From: Tubiluchus corallicola
Taxonomy: Eukaryota > Priapulida > Priapulimorpha > Priapulimorphida > Tubiluchidae
Assembly: GCA_030141605.1 (NCBI GenBank)
Contig: JAQGDQ010000030.1
Location: 634,171 to 698,170 of the forward strand
Direction of reading: 5' to 3'
Length of the DNA: 64,000 bases
Part shown: piece after piece, positions 58,241 through 64,000 of the stretch
Numbering within the stretch: position 1 is the stretch's first letter
How the letters are laid out: every line of letters starts with the position of its first letter
Program-made: the position numbers and the translations under genes
Notes under the pieces: generated by a model
Told to the model about the DNA's origin: nothing
What the model saw: the letters and a program-made list of their open reading frames with translations, nothing else
Databases searched by the model: none

Positions 58241-59825
58241 GTCATCGTTGCCGTTTTCTGAGCTATCGTGTCAGGAAAAAGCACGCAGAATCAAATTATT
58301 CGGCATTTGTTTATATTTTTCTTGAATCAAATGAAGTTGTAGTTGCACGGATTGATAGCGACAATTATAACGATAGCAACAATAACACGACAACAGTAGT
58401 GATAATAATAATAATAGTAATCATTAATCAATTAAAAAATGCTGCTAATAACAGTTCTCGTGTTCAGGTACTTGCAGTGGCCTACCTTTTCACGATTCGG
58501 AAAAAGGCTTTGTTTTTAATCGCAAGTTTTTTTTAAATTGAGTCATTTAAATTGAGTTATTGAAATTAATTTAAATAAAGCAGTATTGCCGCTGCTGTTA
58601 ACGCATGCAGTTAAACAAAGAAAAGTTGTAATTCATTTCACATTTTTTATAAAAATAAACTAATAACTGTACGAGTGTATTCACACGATTGCATGTGGGA
58701 CGATCTGACTTGGAGTTTTTTGTAGGACGATTGCGTCATAACTGCGTCGCTAAACTGGGATGTTGCTGGGCTTATTTGGGTAAATTTTTAATTATACAAT
58801 TTGCAGAATTTAGAAGTTGACTCACTAAGACTATTACGGTTGAAAGCTAATTAATTGTTTTCGCCTGTTAATAATTAATTAATAATTATTAACCTAGCTG
58901 CTATTTCTCAAAAAGCTAGGAAAGTGCAACAAAATTTTAGTTGTTTCTGTCGGGTGATACATTTCAACACTTACTAAACACACACGTTGAACAACAACAA
59001 CAAAAAGAAACTCCGGATAAACAAAAAGGTTAGTTAATAAACTCACCTGAATCTATGAGAGTAATTTACACTTTAACTGTGGGTTTGTTGGACCTTTTTC
59101 TTTGATTTTTGGTAGCTTTCCGCCGGGCTGCTATCAACTGCATTCAGTGGCATCACTTTAACTGATAAAGTTGTTTTCAAAAGAAAACGTTTGGCGTCCA
59201 CTATTACTAGTTTCATTAACGAAAGTGAATTCTGCGCTACTTTATGATACAACGCTCCGTAGTGAATACGGAGGATACTATTAGAAAAAAGGGTAGAGTG
59301 AACAGAGTTGAGATTATGGGAAGAATAGATAACACTGTTCGACAATTTTACATAATTGCGCATATGAACGTTTTCGTGTAAAATTTTGATCGATTAATTT
59401 TGATAGATGCTAATAATAAAAAAGAACAACTAACTAGCGCATATGAATATATTTTTCGAAATCACTACCCACCCCAAGTGAAACACTGACAGTCCTGTTT
59501 CTAGCATAGAAAAGCACTTAACGTTCTGAGTTATTGCTTATATTTAACTATAAAACATGTTCGCATTTGCCTTTATTGATTACCACTTAGCACAAAAATT
59601 AGTGCTCCCATTAGCGATCGATACGAAAAATCAATCAGGGTCCAAGAAATCGTAACACAATCATCAAATAACGCGCATACTTGTCAAACACCAAATTTTT
59701 CGTGCACCGACCAAATGATGAAAAAATAAAATAATATTTTTCGCAAAGGTAAATCTCAAAATTTCTCTATGTCACCAAATGAAGTGCCTAAAATCCGGTT
59801 TAAATCATAGTGTGGAGTGAGGCAA

Positions 59826-59915
59826 TTTCCGACTCGAAGTCGACTTGCGAGTGTCAGGAAAACATCAGATACGTCGATCGGTCCGTATACCTGTGCCATT
59901 GAGCTATACTACATG
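59826..59915 (-). repeat. tRNA-derived SINE or pol III relic
   Basis: On the minus strand an A-box-like TAGCTCAATGG (59,896-59,906) is followed about 55 bp on by a B-box-like GACTTCGAGTCGG (59,829-59,841). I could not fold a full cloverleaf, so a SINE head is likelier than a tRNA gene. Confidence 0.4.
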
Positions 59916-60318
59916 GAATATAAGAATTTTCACGTAAGGAATAACATCAATATAGGGCCTATTGCTTTTTTGTGTTAGTAATACGGCAATTTTTTCTTTA
60001 TTATACTGTACTGTGTTTATTAAATAAACGTTTATACGGCTACTCACCTGCATGTTAAAATTTGGAAGCAGAAACTTTCCTGAACAAATCGATCTTTAAT
60101 AAAATCTGTAGTTTGGCTAGTTTCACCAGACACTTTAGTTGTCACTGAAATACTACAGGTTTTGTTTCTGGCGATACTGGTAGTAAAAGGCTACCGATAT
60201 GGGTATCTTATTACACAAATGGGTTTATATGCATTTATGTTATGCACACCCGGCGGGTCGTCCAATTAATTGCTTCATTAAATATCTATAGGGATGCTAT
60301 TATAATATTATCCTTAGA

Positions 60319-60393
60319 CACACACACAGACACACACACACGCGCGCAACGCACGCATGCACACACACACACACATATATATATATAACAATA
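60319..60393 (+). repeat. (CA)n/(TA)n microsatellite
   Basis: Interrupted CA units with a CGCGCGCA interruption, ending in a short TA run. Confidence 0.93.
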
Positions 60394-61068
60394 TAATTAT
60401 ATAACCATTTATAAATTAGAAATTCATGTGTTTACAATGAGGTCCTATGACACAAATTTAAAGTTCGTTTACACGTGTAAAATAGAGTAATAAGGCCTAA
60501 AATGGAAAAAATACATAACCAAATGTAATCTAATTATGCCTGTGATTGTCAGAATAAACCATTCTGATTTATTTTACCAGTTACTGCGGGTAATGATATT
60601 GCGGGAGAAAGGAGATACTGAAAAATTCTTCGCCAGTTTTCCGCAAACTTATCTATGTTAACTTGAGAAATCGAGAACACGACAGGTTGCATTGTCATTG
60701 TTAACTGATGTACGCCTAATTAGATTTCATGGCATTGGGATCGCCATTCGAAAAAGATTCACCCGATTTTTGCGAAGCTCGTTTGTTGTCCCACAAAAAA
60801 TAAGCGCTTTGGTCGAGAAGAGAAAGAAGCAATTGATGAAAAGCCAAGAATTATTTAAGAAGGCCTGCACCAAACTGAACGGCATAATTTGGCAGTCCAT
60901 TTTCGGCTAATTTTCTAGTAAATAAAAGATACAAAACTTTACCTAGAGCCCTAGCTATGTCCCGTTTATGTAAACAATCAATTGTTGGTGGGCACAGCGT
61001 TTGCAATGTGTATAGTTTTATAGAGTTGCGATTCTGTGAAAATAGGACAACTTTTGCAGAATTATTAT

Positions 61069-61223
<155 letters not shown>

Positions 61224-61442
61224 CTATAAACATTTTTTTGAGTTGCGATGCTGACAATTGCTACCCTAGAGTCTAGAAGAAAGGCTATGATTCGTATAAT
61301 GCAGGTTGCTATTCGAAATTCGTGAAAACAATGAAGTCAGAACTACCAAGAGAACAATTTTACAAAATCGAATCTAACGCTGAACGCGCTCAAGACGTGA
61401 CAGTAAAAACTGGCGTAGTGAATTGCTAAAACGTTTATTGCA

Positions 61443-63230
61443 ATGATGAAATTTTTGACAAATTGTCTCAACAATATACGAAACCTAAATTCGAAATCTC
61501 TAGGGTTAATATGGCTGAATTTCCTCCTGCTTTCTGTCAAATCATTCGGATCTGGAATACATGTATCTGACACTGTTAAGAGAATTTCTGATGGTAAAAT
61601 TGCTAATGTATGTGATTTTGTACGACCAGTTGACAGATCACAATTCGGATATGAACTTAACACAGGAATATTGTCTGATTGCAGTTTAATTGAAACGTGT
61701 CCTGTTGGACCAGAAGCAGTATGCAAGGAAAACTGTGCTGAGAGTTATTTGATGGAAGAGTCTAATGGCAATTTAGAGGAAATGCGATACGTAGCTTGGA
61801 ATGAACTGATGGATTGTGGCATCGAAATCAAGAAACCTGCTGAGAACCCAAACGAAAAACGCACTTGTCTTGCAATGACTTTCAAAAATAATGGATCACC
61901 TGCACGATGTAGCATTGCATCAGTGAGTTTGAAAGTATTCGAAAATGTTGAGTCTGACGGGCAGGCTCCAGTACAAAATGGAAAGACAAAAAGAGCAACA
62001 AAGAGAGTAAAGCGATGCCATAGACCACCCGGCAGATGTAGTAGATGTAACAGACGAAAAAAGCCTATAAGGAGGAGACCTAAATCTTTTTGTCGACGAA
62101 TTTGCCACAGACGGCCAGGTAGAAGGACATGTTGTCGACATTACCCACCCAATAGACGTAAACCTAAACCTAGACGTACTACACCTAGACGTACTACACG
62201 TAGACGTACTACACCTAGACCTACTACACCTAGACCTACTACACCTAGACCTACTACACCTAGACCTACTACGAAGCCCAAGCCTTCTTGTGAGCATACA
62301 GTCATATGTGAAACTTCCTGTAAAAAAAAATGCCATCGTAAAAAGAAATGTAAGAAGAATTGCGAAAAAAAATGTCAAAGAAAAACTAAATGTCGATGCA
62401 AGTGCGAGGGCAAGTGTAAGAAAAAGCCTTGTAAAGAAACATGTAAAACTCATTGTGATTGTGTAAAAGAGCTCACCAATAAATGTGTAACGTCAAAGAA
62501 ACCATGTAAAAAAAGATGTGCGCAGAAATGCGAGGATGAGAGTGAATTAACCTGCGAGAAAAAGAGCCAATGTGAGATAAACAGGGAAAAATCTTGTCAG
62601 CCTTTTTGCGTGGGATGGTGTGCAGCAACTGGTGATCGTGGGTGTAAACCAAAGTGCGAAAACACTTGTAAGAATGAAGTTAAATGCGTGTGTGAGTGTG
62701 AGAGTTCATGCGGCAGTGGCAAAGGTGAACAGAAGTGTAAAGACGATTGTAGAAGTCGCTGTAAGTTGACGACGACAACATCAACTACGACGCCGACACC
62801 AACCACAACTTCGACGCTAGCACCTACAACGTTTTCGCCAGGAGAATGTGACAATTGTCGATCAACGTGCGAGAAGAATTGTGCGAGGAAAGGTGGAAAT
62901 GCTGAAGAGTGTACGAAAAAATGCAAAATAGAATGCACACGTTGGAATCATACTCGCCTCAACATAATGGAGTTCTCATTTATGAACATAAGTCACAGTG
63001 AAGCAGAAAAGGACTTATTTAGTGAAGTAAGGAAGTCGTACATTATGTATCACTATACTACAAATTTCACGTTTTATTCAGCAGTACCTGCTAGTGGAAT
63101 TCTTGCGTGTCCTTTAAAAGACTGGCAGAACAATTATCGTCTCTTTATGCAAGTTGAGAAATGTAACTGCCAATCCATAGAACCACCACCAACACCTAAG
63201 GGAGGGCAGCAAACAAAACAGAAGAAATAA
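61443..63230 (+). CDS. Basic Cys-rich, Thr/Pro-linker protein, probably secreted (595 aa)
   Basis: A single uninterrupted frame, so either a one-exon gene or one large coding exon. I do not recognise the family. Residues 19-32 are hydrophobic (SLGLIWLNFLLLSV) and suit a signal peptide. Residues 40-170 form a globular-looking domain with nine cysteines. KRATKRVKR (183-191) is a dibasic, furin-like site. Residues 191-245 are extremely Arg/Pro-rich with paired cysteines; 246-278 are PRPTT repeats. Residues 283-440 are Lys/Cys-rich with repeated CX3CX3C and CXCXCX3C patterns. A second Thr/Pro/Ser linker (441-466) suits O-glycosylation. CX3CX3C returns at 472-498, and a C-terminal domain has sequons NHT, NIS and NFT. 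A structural matrix, mucus or heparin-binding role is only a guess. The next ATG (61,446) is an equal start candidate. Confidence 0.8.
   Translation: MMKFLTNCLNNIRNLNSKSLGLIWLNFLLLSVKSFGSGIHVSDTVKRISDGKIANVCDFVRPVDRSQFGYELNTGILSDCSLIETCPVGPEAVCKENCAESYLMEESNGNLEEMRYVAWNELMDCGIEIKKPAENPNEKRTCLAMTFKNNGSPARCSIASVSLKVFENVESDGQAPVQNGKTKRATKRVKRCHRPPGRCSRCNRRKKPIRRRPKSFCRRICHRRPGRRTCCRHYPPNRRKPKPRRTTPRRTTRRRTTPRPTTPRPTTPRPTTPRPTTKPKPSCEHTVICETSCKKKCHRKKKCKKNCEKKCQRKTKCRCKCEGKCKKKPCKETCKTHCDCVKELTNKCVTSKKPCKKRCAQKCEDESELTCEKKSQCEINREKSCQPFCVGWCAATGDRGCKPKCENTCKNEVKCVCECESSCGSGKGEQKCKDDCRSRCKLTTTTSTTTPTPTTTSTLAPTTFSPGECDNCRSTCEKNCARKGGNAEECTKKCKIECTRWNHTRLNIMEFSFMNISHSEAEKDLFSEVRKSYIMYHYTTNFTFYSAVPASGILACPLKDWQNNYRLFMQVEKCNCQSIEPPPTPKGGQQTKQKK
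62167..62276 (+). repeat. In-gene 15-bp repeat coding PRPTT
   Basis: About seven copies of a CCTAGACSTACTACA-like unit in register with the frame, encoding T/P/R linker repeats. The first copies read PRRTT or RRRTT and the last four PRPTT, which suggests recent expansion of the latter. Confidence 0.9.
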
Positions 63231-64000
63231 CAGTGCAAAAGTGCGCTGATATATTTAGACGGTCCTATGCAACGATTTAAACCTACTGTATATTAATTTG
63301 AATTTGAATTTATTGTTTTCTGTTTTTTAAATGTCTTTACGAGCATAACAAACACAGTAATGCAGATATAGGCCTAATGTGAAGAATAATAAATTATATA
63401 ATATTACATAATTATATAAATACAGTACGTGCTACAGCAATGTAATATTCTGCAAATAATTTACTTTTGTACTGTGTTATAATACGGATTTCTGTTTAAT
63501 GTATTACAAAGTATACGGACAATAGGTTCAATAATATTTACAAAATAGACACCTAGCAGGTTGGAATCTAATTCTTATTGCAAACAACATAAACATTGTT
63601 ATACCCCGCTATGTTCCAAATAAATTTTGTTATGTTTATAACATCGCTGGTCTTTTCATTGTTTATAATTCATATTTTTGTATGTTAGATTTTCCTTAAA
63701 AATAAAAGCGTGTACTTGTGCAGTTTCACAATTATTAGTTATAGAAATTTGTATCTAATATTTTTAGTTTGTCACAGAACATAGTTAACCGTTCTTTCCT
63801 TATTTTTAAAATTATTTCTATTTAGCTGTGATTTCGAAAAATCCGTAATTTACACAACATTATAAAATAAAAGAAATCATAATAACAGCTATGAAAACAA
63901 GAAACTTAATTTGCTTAAAGTCATTCTTATGAGTGACACCCAAAGGCATTGTGTCCTATTATTGCTTGTTTCATATACTTTGTAAGTTGCACCTAGAACA
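63231..64000. other. 3' flank of the Cys-rich gene
   Basis: AT-rich, with three AATAAA motifs on the plus strand and no further coding sequence recognised. Confidence 0.6.
63388..63393 (+). terminator. Candidate poly(A) signal of the Cys-rich gene
   Basis: AATAAA about 155 bp after the stop codon. Others lie at 63,619-63,624 and 63,701-63,706; which is used cannot be told. Confidence 0.4.

Noticed and set aside
59073-59363. 96-residue minus-strand frame above the LRR gene
   Set aside because: No motif, and a GTGAGT donor at 59,047 suggests 5' UTR exon sequence rather than coding.
61920-62453. 177-residue antisense frame over the Cys-rich gene
   Set aside because: Shadow of the sense gene; its Ser/Arg/Cys repeats are the complement of the Lys/Pro/Thr repeats.

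Overview
This is AT-rich nuclear DNA from an animal. The genes are split by GT-AG introns, and the intergenic DNA and introns are full of microsatellites, degraded non-LTR retrotransposons and small palindromic elements. An invertebrate fits best; I cannot name the phylum from this window.

Layout. Positions 1-7,900 show no gene. From about 7,900 to 45,750 there is a head-to-tail segmental duplication carrying two complete minus-strand copies of one SLC6-type (Na+/Cl--dependent) neurotransmitter/osmolyte transporter. Copy A has coding exons between 10,819 and 27,188 (14 exons, 596 aa). Copy B lies between 29,954 and 45,678 (14 exons, 598 aa). Every exon pair has the same length except exon 1, all splice phases agree, and both frames are open. 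Motifs place both copies in the GABA/taurine/creatine branch, nearest in my memory to the creatine transporter SLC6A8. Intron 4 of copy A hides a 48-bp, phase-compatible optional exon for extracellular loop 2; in copy B the same 48 bp are unchanged but the splice donor is GT->AT. The copies differ by insertions: an inverted-array foldback element, a TIR element and a LINE piece in copy A; a CR1/L2-type LINE with a nested insertion and a long hairpin in copy B.

From 45,750 to 52,190 the DNA is intergenic: a tandem repeat next to the copy B start, a second foldback element bounded by (TA)n, a TIR element, a LINE fragment and a block copied from transporter intron 9. A minus-strand gene with 7 coding exons (52,193-57,648) encodes a 428-aa leucine-rich-repeat plus charged-helix protein. 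A plus-strand single-exon gene (61,443-63,230) encodes a 595-aa, presumably secreted, basic Cys-rich protein with Thr/Pro-rich linkers and an internally duplicated cysteine framework that I do not recognise.

The two transporters form a paralogous pair. Nothing in the sequence ties the LRR gene or the Cys-rich gene to them functionally. All exon coordinates were derived by eye from frame continuity and splice signals, with paralogue comparison where available; no alignment program, RNA data or database search was used.
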